Of a stretch of DNA of 64,000 bases, positions 1 to 10,802 are shown piece after piece. Every line of letters begins with the position of its first letter. Positions within the stretch are counted from its first letter, which is position 1. Source of the DNA: Inonotus obliquus (Eukaryota > Basidiomycota > Agaricomycetes > Hymenochaetales > Hymenochaetaceae). The translations under genes and the position numbers were made by a program. The notes below the pieces were generated by a model. The model did not search any database and was not told where the DNA came from. It saw nothing but the letters and a program-made list of their open reading frames with translations. Where the stretch lies: contig JAJHTX010000005.1 in NCBI GenBank assembly GCA_032164295.1, positions 186,001 through 250,000 of the forward strand, written 5' to 3'.

Positions 1-890
1 AGATATGAGTCTTGGATATAACATGGAAGCGTCTGTGAGTACTATTTCTCCATTCTGAATACTATTGTGATTAACGAGCCCCGCTAGTTCTCCTTCTTCG
101 AGGATGTCCCTACTTATCACCAGGCTGAGAAAGTGTATGAGGGACACACCGTCGACGGGGCTGCCCCGCTCAACATACAACCATCATCATGGATGGGACC
201 GCAGTGCGGCATTGCATCGACCTTTGAACATTTCCCTCATGCCGCCGCCGAAGGGTATACCAATTGGTTCCCGTCGCTCTCGTACGGGAGAGACGATTAC
301 TACAATCAGATGGAGTCGGGCATCATCCACCCATCTTATCAAGAGACTCCCTCCTTCTTGGGCGGGACTTACACCCAGGTGAAGTTCCAGGCACCGAAGA
401 GCTCAGCGTTCGGGCCTTTCGCTCACCAAGATAGCGCGTACACCGCATCCGATCAGTCCTTTCGATGCCCCTCCTTTCTTGAGCAGGACTTCCAACATTA
501 TGACCGAGGCCCAGGTAGGGAAGAGCTCGATGTTCGAGCCTTTCACGTACCCGCAAAGCACGGGTGCACACAGTCCTCTGGAAAGAACCAAGGCATCCGG
601 AGCGTCATTTTCTCTTTCGCTGCTCAGACCTTGGCTTGGAGCATTCGGAAGCAAAAAGCGCAAAGAAGAGACGTATGCGAGAAAAACACTATGAGACAAA
701 CATGTGATTTTGTTCTGCGGCGAAGATGAAAGGGGAAAATCGCAAAGATCGATGCAGATGCCCCGACGAGGGTTTCAATTGTCAAAGAAATTTCCTCCGC
801 CGCTTGCATGACCGGGGGGAAGAGAGTTAGTTAGCGGCCTGACTGGGATGTGACCCATCTCCAAAGGAAAGTGCGGAATTTTGTCACGGC
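1..890 (+). pseudogene. Relic of a type-C zinc-finger gene (paralogue of C1)
   Basis: This is a decayed copy of the gene at 60603-62148. Bases 1-34 match the end of C1 exon 2, 35-87 are an intron (GTGAGT to TAG) in the same place as in C1, and 88 onward is exon 3 (QMESGIIHPSYQE versus QMESGIIYPSYQE in C1). The match breaks near 440 and the frame runs to a stop at 727-729. The C-terminal finger region is still visible at about 700-830 in shifted frames, with a large internal deletion and no intact first finger. It cannot make a working finger protein. The 5' end lies outside the window, so an intact first exon cannot be excluded. Confidence 0.75.
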
Positions 891-944
891 TCTGGGCTAC
901 AGAGACGTTAAGTACAATACCTCCTGTCCCCGTCTCCTTCCAAC

Positions 945-1250
945 TTCCTTGAACTTCACAAATTGCATGCACCTTTCTGGGGTGAAAACTAGATTGCAAG
1001 ATATGGTGAGACATGTAAGGACGTGCCACGATTAAGATCGGGAGCGCTGGTACTGCCCAGACCTGGAGACCGGCTCCTCAAAAGACAGAGGGTTCAAACT
1101 CCCCAACCGAATACTGGCGCATGTCAGGAAGGAACCAGGTAGCGCATGCTACTAAGCAGCGATGGCTCTAGTATGGCACCCAAATGAAAGAGGGAGCATA
1201 AGTCAACTGAAAGGACTGTCTTGCATGCGGACCTAACCAAAAGAGGCGTA
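945..1250 (+). pseudogene. Relic of the finger exon of a type-A zinc-finger gene
   Basis: In broken frames this stretch reads like the end of the A2 gene: a cysteine/histidine finger ending in HVRTCHD, then RWYCPDLETG, ILAHVRKEPGSACY and WHPNERGS. An in-frame stop follows the finger (TAA after CHD) and another replaces the residue after ACY. Only the last 100 or so codons are present, joined directly to the type-C relic upstream. The 3' flank to about 1745 also matches the flank of other A copies. Confidence 0.7.
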
Positions 1251-1745
1251 TTCCCCATCCTACCTTCGCTTCGCTTCTATCCACCTCCGATCCCTTAGCT
1301 ATTCTCGAATACCCCACCTCCAACGCCGTCAACCACTCACTTCTCATCTCTCTTCTGTTTTAGAATCTTCAGTTCACCCAAGGTCATATTCTTCCTTCGT
1401 TTGCTCCTTACTAATTCATGAGCAAGGGATTACTCACCGGGAGCGTGCTAGCTTCACGATTGAGGTACGGAATCTTCAGCTGTGAATCAGGGGATAAGTA
1501 CAAGTGCAAAAGCGCTGACCTTCGGAACTTACGCTCAAACGTGAGATAACCGCTGTCGTCTGTCAAGCGTTTCAAAGCCATATAATACGAAGCGGGGCAC
1601 AAGATAGCGCGAGATGCAATGGTCCGAGTTCGGCTGTTGGGACAAGTGAGTGCGGGGGAAAGAGGAGGGAGAGTGAGTTGTTCAGAAATATCTCGTAGAC
1701 AGACCGTTTAAATGCCTTTTGAAAGAGGCTCAGCAATACTTGCCT
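1105..1745. repeat. Duplicated A-gene tail and 3' flank (partner near 31700-32255)
   Basis: The stretch, including the motif CGGACCGTTTAAATGCC-like region and the bases up to CTTGCCTCC, recurs at about 31700-32258 and resumes at 32927. In the second copy a 664-bp MITE sits in the middle. No gene is evident in 1251-1745. Confidence 0.7.
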
Positions 1746-1831
1746 CCTTTATACTTCTTATTTTGCACTTTGTTTCTATTGTTGTGTTAATGTAATAATA
1801 CGGTCACAGACAGTCAGACAGTCAGTAGTGT

Positions 1832-2625
1832 CGGTGAAAGCCGGGGACTCTGAGATTTAAGGGGTGAAGATCAATTCTCTAGTCCCAGTCCGGAACGGCA
1901 TTCAATGTGCATCGTCCGCGTCCAACGCCCGTCTCGCGCACCGAAGTATTCTGGAGATAAGTACGAGAATACTGTATTTCATGCTCCATAGTAGTAGTCT
2001 ATGCAGGGGGTGAGGGTTTGAGACTGGGGAAGAGACGAAAAGGGACAGCGTTAATACATTCACCAGTGTTGACGGTCTGCAAGAAGACATCCGAATCGAG
2101 AAAGACTTGAGGACTTTGGCACAACAAATCCATTCCACTCACGATAATTGACTCATGCATCCGGGCTTCGGAGTTGTTGAAGTCTGGAGATTACGGGAAA
2201 CGGAAAGGAACCAACGTTCGATTCCCTCGCTCACCACATTTACTCAAATCGATGATATCTTAAACAGGTTATATCTCAGTCTTTGTTCCTTTTGTCGCCA
2301 AGGCAGATACTTAGCCATTCTGGAAAACATTGTCTGACTTTCTTTCTTGTGCATGCCTGATGAAAAATCCAAATCTGCTTACCCCCCATCCCCACCAAGA
2401 TCAGCAATGTAAGCCACTGCAACCCCAGGCATGCACGGAGATGCATGCCTATCATACCTTACTATCATAGGGGTAGCCGGATTTGGACATTTTCTCCTTT
2501 TGTCTAGGCCACAAAGGGAAGAAAGAAAGCACCTCTCAGCCTCGCACAAGGTTTTCTGGGCAGATGCGGAAGTACGCTGGTCAAATAACCAATGGCACCA
2601 ATCAGGAAGTCGGGAAGTAACCATC
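1832..2625. repeat. Segmental duplicate, copy 1 (partner 39752-40538)
   Basis: The sequence from GTGAAAGCCGGGGACTCTG to AAGTAACCATC is nearly identical to 39752-40538. A minus-strand reading frame (complement of 1902-2138) is shared by both copies but I do not recognise it. After the insertion at 2626-4191 the duplicate resumes at 4192 and continues to about 4415, matching 40539-40760. Confidence 0.8.
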
Positions 2626-3018
2626 TGTTAGAAAACGCTCGCCCTAAAGGGACTATACAGTAACCACAATAGGTTGGTCCGGTTGGTTACGGGTTTGGCG
2701 ATGCTTTTCTAAAGGTTTCCGGAGCCTACTCGGTTTTCACAAGCAGGGCAGATTCCCAAGTATACTAGGCGTTGCCTCAGACGCTCTCGTTTACTAATCA
2801 AGTCGGGCCTCAACCTCGTTGACAGACTAGTAGGACAGTGTCGACTGCCGTTCGTAAGCTTCCCTAGTCGGTGGGCGACTAATCAATCATTCCACGCCGT
2901 AGAGTAAGAGAGGTTAAGCAGATTAGGTGGTCTTCAGATTAGAAGCTAGATGCCTAAGAGGACTCGATGTACAAGACGATCGAAAGAAAGATAGGGAGCT
3001 ACGGTCTAAGTCTACAAC

Positions 3019-3276
3019 TATTTATACCTCTTCCTCATGTTGTGGACGGACCACTTCCTACGCTCCGTAGTTCCTACTCTCGATCTGATTCGTTGTTCTA
3101 GCTTCCAAACTCATCTGGTATTCCTATTGTTCTGCTGCGGATTGACTCATCGACTGCGCCCTGTGCAAGGCGATGACTCGGCGTTGACTCATCTTGACTT
3201 GAACTGAATTGAAACCTATGCTCGGGGTCGGCCTTGTGCTGCGCCCTGTGCATAGAGTGAGTCAGTGAGTGAGTCA
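3019..3276 (-). promoter_or_regulatory. TATA box with upstream cluster of TGASTCA sites
   Basis: On the minus strand TATAAATA lies at 3026-3019. Upstream of it are four exact TGA(G/C)TCA heptamers (3143-3149, 3185-3191, 3258-3264, 3270-3276) and one near match (3174-3180). TGASTCA is the binding core of fungal Gcn4/AP-1 bZIP factors. The region also holds two copies of CTGCGCCCTGTGCA about 85 bp apart. Confidence 0.5.
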
Positions 3277-3536
3277 TTGAATGCGTGTTCGTATGCCATT
3301 GGTTTTGCATGGCTGCGCCGTAGTTAGAGTTCGCTCGTCCGCAGTTGCTCGTGCATTTAAGGAATTCCGTCGGGGTTCCATTGTATAGCATCTGGGGCTA
3401 TGAAGGCTGTGATTTGCTTGTCGCCTCGGGACTCTTGTTCGGGGCCGTCAAGTGTGATTCGACATCGGATATCATCGTGGGGAAACCAAGGTGGTTTAAC
3501 GTAGGTGCCTATGGCGATGAGTAGCCGTATACTTCA

Positions 3537-4133
3537 TCAAGTATCGTTCGAAGGTATTCTCCAGCCTAGGTATAGGTCTCCTTGTAGTCGAATAGCTTTG
3601 CAGTATGCCCATAGTTCCCTGAGTGTGTTTGCAACCCATGCCGCTGTTATCGGTGAGCGGCGGTTCGTAACATAGTCTGCACTGATCTCCACAAATGTGC
3701 TTGGGCACTCGAGTGCTAATATGTCGTGGATTCCTACTATTGTCCAGTGCATCTTTGGTTGCATGCCTATTGCCGTATCCATTGCTATTGTTGACTTCGT
3801 GCGATTTCGAATGACCTCCGGGGGATTGTGGTATTCTCGATAAGCTGTTGCTCGTTCGCTGGACACATGATACGTCAACATGCCCGTTGCCTCCCGTAGT
3901 ATTATCTTGTGTAGGTTTTCGATGATCTGTCGCACTCTTCTGCATTTATAGCAAGCCGTTGGAGGTTGCTGTACTTGCTGCATCGTTTGCGAAGGTTTAG
4001 TGTGATCGTCGGGATTAGCGTTGCTAGCCGATGCTTCTCGATCGTCAGCTTCGGATTGTATTAGATTCGCGTGTTCTCCGCTTCTCGCTGTCGATCCTGA
4101 TCGTCTCCGGCTAGTGAAATTAACCGGTCCCAT
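3537..4133 (-). CDS. Unrecognised ORF in the 2626-4191 insertion, possibly gag-like
   Basis: A 198-codon frame begins with ATG at 4133 on the minus strand, 58 bases inside the element end. It has a basic, polar N-terminus, then a CYKCRR motif near residue 61 and a helical, Trp-containing C-terminal half. No protease DSG, reverse transcriptase YxDD or integrase signature is present. Its position just inside the element, in the sense given by the TATA box, would fit a gag protein, but this is inference and I do not recognise the family. Confidence 0.4.
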   Translation of the reverse strand: MGPVNFTSRRRSGSTARSGEHANLIQSEADDREASASNANPDDHTKPSQTMQQVQQPPTACYKCRRVRQIIENLHKIILREATGMLTYHVSSERATAYREYHNPPEVIRNRTKSTIAMDTAIGMQPKMHWTIVGIHDILALECPSTFVEISADYVTNRRSPITAAWVANTLRELWAYCKAIRLQGDLYLGWRIPSNDT

Positions 4134-4415
4134 CCGGGGTAGTTTCGATCGGCGTTCCTAATCGAATCAAAATTTCAGCACAATCCTTTCACCATCCCTT
4201 GGCTAATTTCTCACTTTGGATCATCCTTCATCTTTTAGTGTAGTCATAGGTGAGATGAAAATATTTGGGCTACTGCTAGTAAATAAAATTTGATCTTTGT
4301 GCCCCAAGCCTCCCATGAGAGCATGTCAGTGCCAGACTGAGTCGGTGAGGTGAGGGTATTTGAATGAACCATGGTTCATTCAAGGCGTGAAGATTTAAGC
4401 AACAGATACAGCAAA

Positions 4416-4952
4416 TAGAGTTCCGCAGCGTATCAGATATTCTGGATCCAATATGCCAGATCCGCTATCCGCCTGGATGTAGATAGGATCTTGAAGAGCA
4501 AATATCCAGGCGGAACTGGATATAACATTGGAAATCTGCCATATCCATGCTTATATGACATCCACTCTGGGGGGGCTTAAGCTGGATGACGAATTAATGA
4601 TGAAATATGTAAAATTTGATTAGTTAAATGTCCTTCCAAAGAGCCAAAACCTTCTGTAAGCCAGGGTTTGTGTTCCTTTCACTAGGTTTCCATACCATAT
4701 CAAGTAATTGAACCCTACAAAATAATTAGTCAGATGCTACTGCCAAGAATCAGATTAGGTGACAGTAGGATTACACATTTGGACCTTCACCAATTATCAT
4801 GTTGACCATTCATTGAGGTTGTTCTATCCCAAAATCACTGATGGCACTTCATTATATGCACGTTAGAAGGTCCTGGGACATTTTTTTGCTCTGTATGTAT
4901 ACTATCAACCTTGGTCGCAGATATGCCAGATATACCATGCTGTGGAGCCCTA
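4416..4952. mobile_element. hAT-like MITE, 'TAGGGCTCCGCAGCGTATC' family, degraded copy
   Basis: It starts TAGAGTTCCGCAGCGTATC and ends GTGGAGCCCTA. Between these it matches the interiors of the MITEs at 20956, 39010 and 58587. No target duplication remains. There is no coding capacity. Confidence 0.7.
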
Positions 4953-5190
4953 CACATGGCTACGATTATATTAAACCTATGTCAAGGCTTGAAAGCATTT
5001 TACTACCAGAGTCTTTTTGAGGGAAGCTTACACCAATAGCATCGATCAGATTGCTAGCAGGTTGGAGAAGGTCGGGGGATGAAGCAGAATGTACCCATAC
5101 TGCAGAATTTAGAGTTGTAGCTTGGACATATGCAGACATGAAAGCTCTGCAGCCTCCCTAGTAAGTAATAGTGTGAAATAGACCATTGAA
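4953..5190. other. Unassigned sequence
   Basis: There is a short open stretch on the plus strand but I recognise no gene. Confidence 0.4.
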
Positions 5191-5740
5191 TGTTAAGGCA
5201 ACACAGGTCTTACTCAACTACCAATAATGTAATCAGAGGTTCAGTTCACAAGAACACTTCCTGTCTTGGAAGTTCGAGTCAGAGTTCAGAGGTCTAGCTA
5301 GCCTAGAGGCTAAGGGTCAAGCTGAGAGACCAATAGCTATATTGCACTGAGAGTACAAGAGGTTAAGCTGGGGAGCTAGGTCCCTTATACATGGGGTTTA
5401 TATAGACTACAGGCCCAGAGGCAAAGTGGGGGAGAAAAGGTGAAGGGACAAACCAGAGTCAGAGAGACCCCCTCCAGTCTGACACAAAGTAGTACATGTG
5501 CTTTAGTAGAGCAGAGTGGAGTCTGGTGGAGCAAAGTGGAGTGAGACCATATGGGCACAATGTAGAATAAATAATAGAACTCTGAGAATGCAAAGTGAAT
5601 GAGAAATAGCACATGTAATGTGCAATATAAATAATAACTGAGTTGAATCAGCAAGGATGAATAATAAAGGATGACCAAGCAATGATGACTGTTAAAGTCT
5701 TAAGTAATCACAGTTTGATTAGTAGAATTCCATTGTAACA
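5191..5740. mobile_element. Solo LTR, Ty1/copia-style termini
   Basis: This 550-bp block begins TGTTAAGG and ends TTGTAACA (TGTTA...TAACA, typical of copia LTRs). It is flanked by a perfect 5-bp duplication, TTGAA (5186-5190 and 5741-5745). A TATATAG box lies near 5400. No internal region adjoins it, so it is the footprint of LTR-LTR recombination. Confidence 0.8.
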
Positions 5741-5745
5741 TTGAA

Positions 5746-6699
5746 AAGGGCACTCTTAGTGAGTGAGACATAGCATGCACTCGCAGCTGAAAGGTAAAGC
5801 ATTAACCTGCTGTAATTCATGTTGACTCAGAATCTGTAGAAACAAAATAAATTGTATCGAACCTATACATTCTTTAGATCAAGTAGGATTCGGCAGGATT
5901 CATGGTGTTTCTGTAATTTACTCAGGGTACTCATGAATGTAGGGTACCTATATTGACTGAGTCAAAGCAGAAAGCACTGTCATCAGAATCCTGAAACATT
6001 GGGAGGAAGTACGTTGAAATTGGAGCCACAAAATCGGCACTTGTGCAATTGGTTGTGAGCCGCGGACTATGTCAGTCACCGCAAGACAAGAATTGCAAGA
6101 AACGTTGATGTAGATAAACAGGATACGAGACAGGTATTTCAAAGAAGGGCACATTGTTGTTTTGGAGAGACTAGTTGATCACAAAAGACTATCGGAAAAT
6201 ACCTGCAATACTCGGACTTTTATTGTCCACTATTGCAGAATATCAAGGACTCATCCAAGGATGGTCGCTCATTAAAGAGTAAATTGTTTTATTTGATTGA
6301 AAGTTACCGAAAGGGGCTACAAAACGGTGATATGGACGTGACAGATGTATGGATTAGCTCTATGTGACGACTTGAGGAATCCTGCCGACTCAGACTATTG
6401 CACATAGCACATGAGAATGTACCTACCGGGACACGTCTGTTTGAGCAGGCGAAAAAACTCACGCACAGTCGTGGCTCTCTCGTTCATTCACAGTAACAAT
6501 AAGACGATTGGATTAGAAAGGACGTTCCATGTATCTCGGCATATGCCGAACCCACAACCAGGCCACAATGCAGAAGCTATATCAACCTACGAGAAAACAA
6601 AAATGTTTCCATTATACTACCACCATCTCTATTTGCACTCGCAAGTCTCTCCACACGCTTACACTTCTACGAAACATCCCTTCAGCTTTATTCTTCCAC
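5746..6699. other. Intergenic, no gene seen
   Basis: The sequence is AT-rich, with only short frames on both strands. It probably contains the promoter of the host gene starting at 6700. Confidence 0.4.
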
Positions 6700-7371
6700 A
6701 TGTCTTCCATCTTTAGCAAAGTCAAAGCTCCCAAGAAAAGTCAGTCAAGCACTGGATCAACTGGATCCAAGTTTGACCTCTCTGCAGCAGAGGCAAGCTT
6801 CGTCAATGAATCGGGCATTAAGCGAAAGCTTCCATCCGAAGAAAGCGACGAGCTTCCTCATTCTAACAAAAAGAGCAAACTTACACCAGCTCGGTCCACG
6901 CAAGCCAAGGTTGACCAGCCATGCCCATTGGGACATCTTGCATTCAAGGAAGCTTTATTCGATTCTGAAAGTGTGAGCACCAGATATTTAACGGTCCCCA
7001 TCCCAGCCACGGGGTCTAACACCATCATTTCAGGTCACTCATTACATGGCCACGAAGGAACTCGACAGCGATCCAACAGCCGACTTTGGCAAACACCGCA
7101 AACTCCAAGTACGCTTCTTGATGAAGCCTGGTCCATCCGGTAGGCGACCAGATCCCCCATGTTGGCCGAAACGCGTGAGCTACAAGCATTTACTAAAAGC
7201 ACGACACTTACAACTCCGCCCTTATACTGTACCTATGAAGCGATTTAGATTCCGCTTAGGATGAGAAATTAAAGAAATACGCAAGGTTGCTAAAGAAGTG
7301 ACGCCTCTCATGATCCGAGATATTCCTAATGGTCCTTACTTTTACCACCCCGACCTTCCTTCTCCGACTGC
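6700..7371 (+). pseudogene. Host gene of unknown function, 5' part, split by a retrotransposon
   Basis: The ATG at 6700 opens a basic, serine-rich N-terminus (MSSIFSKVKAPKKSQ) with a lysine-rich nuclear-signal-like stretch (HSNKKSKLTPAR). A probable intron (GTGAGC at about 6974 to CAG at 7032) joins it to VTHYMATKELDSD and QVRFLMKPGPSG. A later exon is visible just before the retrotransposon (VTPLMIRDIPNGPYFYHPD). The frame of that exon continues exactly across the target duplication ACTGC into 20068 onward. The join between the second and third exons near 7140-7270 is uncertain and includes stops, so the gene may already have been decayed. I do not recognise the family. Confidence 0.55.
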
Positions 7372-7722
7372 TGTCATGAACTCATATTTAATTTTCATTT
7401 TCTTTTCTTTTCTTTTCCTTTCCCTTATTTTCCCATCACCTGATCTTCTAATCACATGCACTCCTTATTTGTCATCATCTCTTAGTAATTAGTCACCTGA
7501 TCCAGAACCTTCTAGAATACTAGCTTAGTAATAGTAGCTGTTGCACAGCCACACTGTAGGGTATATAAGTAGCTCGTAGTACTCCCCTGTACCCTAGCTT
7601 TGACCTGATCTAATCTCCGGTTAGCAGCAGCCCAATCTATTCTCTTTACTACTACTCTCTTTGCTGCGACTGAGTAAAGGCATAGCCCAGCAGTAAACCA
7701 GTGCTGTTAGCTGTTGCTGATA
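7372..7722 (+). repeat. 5' LTR of the chromovirus
   Basis: 351 bp, TG...TA ends. TATATAAG at 7562-7569 predicts a transcript start near 7595. It is a direct repeat of 19717-20067. Confidence 0.9.
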
Positions 7723-7736
7723 TAAGGTCAAAGCTA
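7595..7736 (+). promoter_or_regulatory. Probable self-primer and primer-binding site
   Basis: The 12 bases at 7595-7606 (TAGCTTTGACCT), about 33 bp after the TATA box and so at the expected transcript start, are exactly complementary to 7725-7736 (AGGTCAAAGCTA), which starts two bases after the LTR. No TGG-starting tRNA site is there. This is the arrangement used by Tf1 of fission yeast, where the RNA 5' end primes reverse transcription. Confidence 0.7.
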
Positions 7737-8600
7737 TTCTTGTTGCTCTATCCCTTTACTCGTCATTACCATTACTTTTATTTTTACCTCATGTCGTTTC
7801 ATCGAACGACGGACTCCTACCCCTGCCACCTCTGCTGTTGCTGTTAAGACCTTGCATAGTAGTTACCAACGTCTACCTAGCCTTCCCTATCCTACTGTGA
7901 AGTGTTGCCCCTGGCCTTGTTCGCCGGTTGACAAAACACCTCTCTCAGTTAGCGCTGCCTGACGGGGATTGTGAGATCCAACAGACCAGCAGTGTCTTGC
8001 GGGAAGCTGGGCGAATTGTTGACACTCTAAGTGTGCTCTGTCTGGTTCCTTAGCAACAGGTAGTGTTAACCTGCAGCCTGGTAGTCGCCAACGTCCGTCA
8101 CCCTTAGGCCAAACTGGCGCTGAAGATCACCCTCTGGGCTCACGAAAGGTGTGTGTGGAACTGGGAGACAGACCGTGTGTGGATTAGTCGGGTCTTAACA
8201 GTTGTAGCCTACGTGTGGATCTTCCGGATCATTATTGCCATATCGGAAGAACTCGCGCCACGTCACTTTCGCCGCCGACCAACTCCAGAACCCGTTCCAG
8301 TCCGACCTCCTCCTCCGTATCCTCCCGTTATCGATCTAACGCAGGAAGATTAAAGGACTGGCCAAGCTTATATCATACATAAGCAGGCACAGGAGGTACA
8401 AACGAAGGCTCATCCATAGAAGGAAACGAAATTCATCACCTGACCAACCCCAAAAATGCCCACGCACCGATACTTTACTTCCAGTCACACGTGTTGCTGG
8501 TCTTAGACGAGCTAGATCCTACTCCACCTCGATCGTATCCAAACGTCGAAAAACCCTTACCATCGGTCCCGCAGACAAAGAGTGGTCCACTGACGAAGAA
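7737..8600 (+). other. Chromovirus leader with open but ATG-less frames
   Basis: The gag frame stays open upstream of its first ATG from at least 8340. Another frame at 8153-8353 has no ATG but encodes a proline-rich tail. The leader may contain an intron or a non-AUG start; neither can be decided here. Confidence 0.4.
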
Positions 8601-9215
8601 ATGTCACAACCAGCGTCACCCATTCTGCAATTTGTGGCACTTGTGCCACCATCCAGACCCCCCACTCCCCAACCACAGTTGCCACCACCACGACCACCAA
8701 CGCCACCCCCTCCTGGTGGATTCACCCCTGATCAATGGAATGCAATCTTGACCATCATTCAAGCAAGCTCGCAGGCGGTGGCGATGGGAGTAGCACAAGT
8801 GATGCCACAACCTCAGGCTCTACACCAACCAGCTACATCCACCAAGTCGACTCTTGCCAAGCCTATAGAATTTTCAGGGCTGGTAAGCGAATACGAGGAT
8901 TTCTGTCATTCCTGTGCGGTCTACATGCAGGGGGAGCGAAGTAAATTCTCCAATGATGAGAGCAAGATCTTTTTCATCTTGTCGTATATGAAAGATGGAG
9001 AGGCGGCTACCTGGGCAAGGAGCTTCGTAGCACAACGAACGACCCCGGCTGGATTAATAGCAATAGGGGAGACCTTTGTACAGTTCCTGGCGTTACTTGA
9101 TGCTACCTTCAAGGACCAGAACAAATCAAAGAAGGCCTGGGAGCTACTACAAGCCTGTCGTCAGAAGAAAGATGAAGTAGCCCGAAACTTCTTCTCTCAC
9201 CTTGAAATGCTCCGC
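8601..9215 (+). pseudogene. gag: Chromovirus gag, N-terminal half
   Basis: ATG at 8601 follows GAC-GAA-GAA. The product has a proline-rich N-terminus, then a retrotransposon gag fold (FILSYMKDGEAATWARSF near residues 117-134). Gag forms the particle that packages element RNA. The frame is cut after MLR by the LTR of the nested element (4-bp duplication CCGC at 9212-9215 and 15021-15024). The second half resumes at 15025 in the same frame, so an undamaged gag would be about 410 residues. Confidence 0.85.
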
Positions 9216-10533
9216 TGAAGAGAACTACGTGCGGCTGAGCTCGGTATCAACCCCGGTATCCCATTCTACGCTTACCCCATGCTATGGTACGGTCCCATCT
9301 ACACCTTACAGTATCCACCAGCACACCTAGAGAAACCGTTGGTCCCATTTCTCAAAGTACCGAACGCCGAGAGTACCGGTACCGAGCGCCAAGAAACCCG
9401 GTACCGAGAATACCGAGAGTACCGAGTGCTGAGAAACCCGGTACCGAGACAATTTGGCAATTCGACATGCTCTCATGACATGGATCAGACGTCTTCCTCT
9501 CTGGTATTCATTCCTGATGGTTGGACTATGCATGCCAGTTCTTTGGAAAAGCTCAGGGTCAGTATCCATTAAGGTTTTCAGGTCCGGTACCACCAGGAAC
9601 GTGTCGGTATCAATCAGCAGGGGCGCATATCTCTTGTCCTGAGGACTTTTCATCCAGGGGTACTATATGCTACGTTTTCATTGGTATCTTGTCCTCCCTA
9701 ACCCTTTCTTGTTGTCCCCCTGATGGCGCTGCAATGTTCACTTTCCTTGTTACATTTTCTTCAGACTTTTCTTTGTTTTGATCTTCCTTTCTACTTTCTC
9801 CTTTTGGATTTATAAGCTAACTACAGTACAGTAGTATAAATATCTCCTCCTGTACGTAGTAGCTCTCCAGGTAATCTGAGGAGCTAGCCTCTAGCGTGAG
9901 GGCTCGGGTTTCCTCACCCCCTTCTCAGTTCCGTCTCAGTCTCGTCTCGATTTCCGTCCCAGTCCCATCCCAGTTCCGTCTCAAGTGAAACTTTGGAGTT
10001 AGCCTCCCGTGTGAGGGCTCAGGTTTCCTTCCCGGTCCAGTCAACACTCTCAGCCACCAGCCTCCCCCAGTCTGTTTCTTGCTATACCACCCCGTGCTAG
10101 CTGTTTCCTTGCAGTACCGACCTGTACCGACGTTTTTCCCACGGTACCGACCTTTAGTTATCCTTTGTATTCTGTACGTCATCTTTTAGTTTCTGTACTG
10201 ATCTTCTTGTTTGACAACATACCTCCACGTACCGACCCCTTTCTTTCAGTACCGACCTGTACCGAGGTTTTTCCCACGGTATTAGACTCTTGTTTTGCTA
10301 CGTTCTCTCTTGTACCGACCTATACCGAAGTTTTTCCCACGCTCTGACCAGTCCTTTTTGTACCAGAATCACATACTCTTCACTTCTGGCCCATCCATTC
10401 ACTCCCCCATTTCATAGACAACAAGTACAGTGAGCGTACTGGTTAAGTACCGGCACGTATTAGCCCTCCCCCACTTAAAACCATACACCCCTCGTCTCGG
10501 TATTTCGGTACCGGACGCGATCTCGCACATTTA
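9216..10533 (+). repeat. 5' LTR of the gag-only element
   Basis: 1318 bp with TATAAATA at 9835-9842. It holds three spaced copies of a GTACCGACCT-N-TACCGA-N-GTTTTTCCCACG unit (near 10110, 10250 and 10310) and a duplicated AG-TTAGCCTCC-GTGAGGGCTC block (near 9885 and 9998). The ORFs inside it are identical in both LTRs and are not considered genes. Confidence 0.9.
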
Positions 10534-10552
10534 TCTGGAGCCCACCGCGAGG
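10534..10552 (+). promoter_or_regulatory. Probable primer-binding site of the gag-only element
   Basis: Two bases after the LTR, TGGAGCCCACCGCGAG begins with TGG, the complement of a tRNA CCA end. The tRNA was not identified. Confidence 0.5.
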
Positions 10553-10802
10553 GAGGGTTTTCAAGGTGTCTTGTTGTCTAATTGATTATTCTGACTGCTC
10601 CCCTTTCATTCCCTTTCAATACCGACAGTTTGTTTTGTCCAGTTCATCTCTGTAAAAGTCTCGGCAGACTGGTACCTCGGTACCGGACGGTAGCATTTGT
10701 TCTTATTGCCGCTTCACGATCCCCCAGCCATTAGTTGTTTTCCCTTTTCAGTTCGTATTTCACTCCATTATCAATTTAGAAGTATAACCCCACTCGAGCA
10801 AG

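Larger units (their letters stand above)
2626..4191 (-). mobile_element. LTR-type insertion, partial, in a duplicated segment
   Basis: Comparison with the empty paralogous site at 40528-40545 shows a 1566-bp insertion that starts TGTTAG, ends TTTCA and is flanked by 5-bp direct repeats CCATC (2621-2625 and 4192-4196). On the minus strand it holds a TATA box (3019-3026) and an ORF (3537-4133). TG...CA ends and a 5-bp duplication suggest an LTR retroelement, but a second LTR and reverse transcriptase are missing. It is probably a deletion derivative or a non-autonomous element. Confidence 0.6.

Noticed and set aside
133..133. Starts at GTG or TTG (for example 133, 25085, 41808, 47041)
   Set aside because: The genes are nuclear fungal genes; nearby ATG codons and splice phases give better starts.
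7298..7492. ORF crossing into the chromovirus LTR
   Set aside because: The first part is the host exon; the rest is LTR sequence and meaningless.
9279..9653. Pairs of identical ORFs (97, 108, 62, 86, 85 codons) at 9.3-10.2 kb and 13.8-14.7 kb
   Set aside because: They lie inside the two LTRs and are identical because the LTRs are; they have no protein features.
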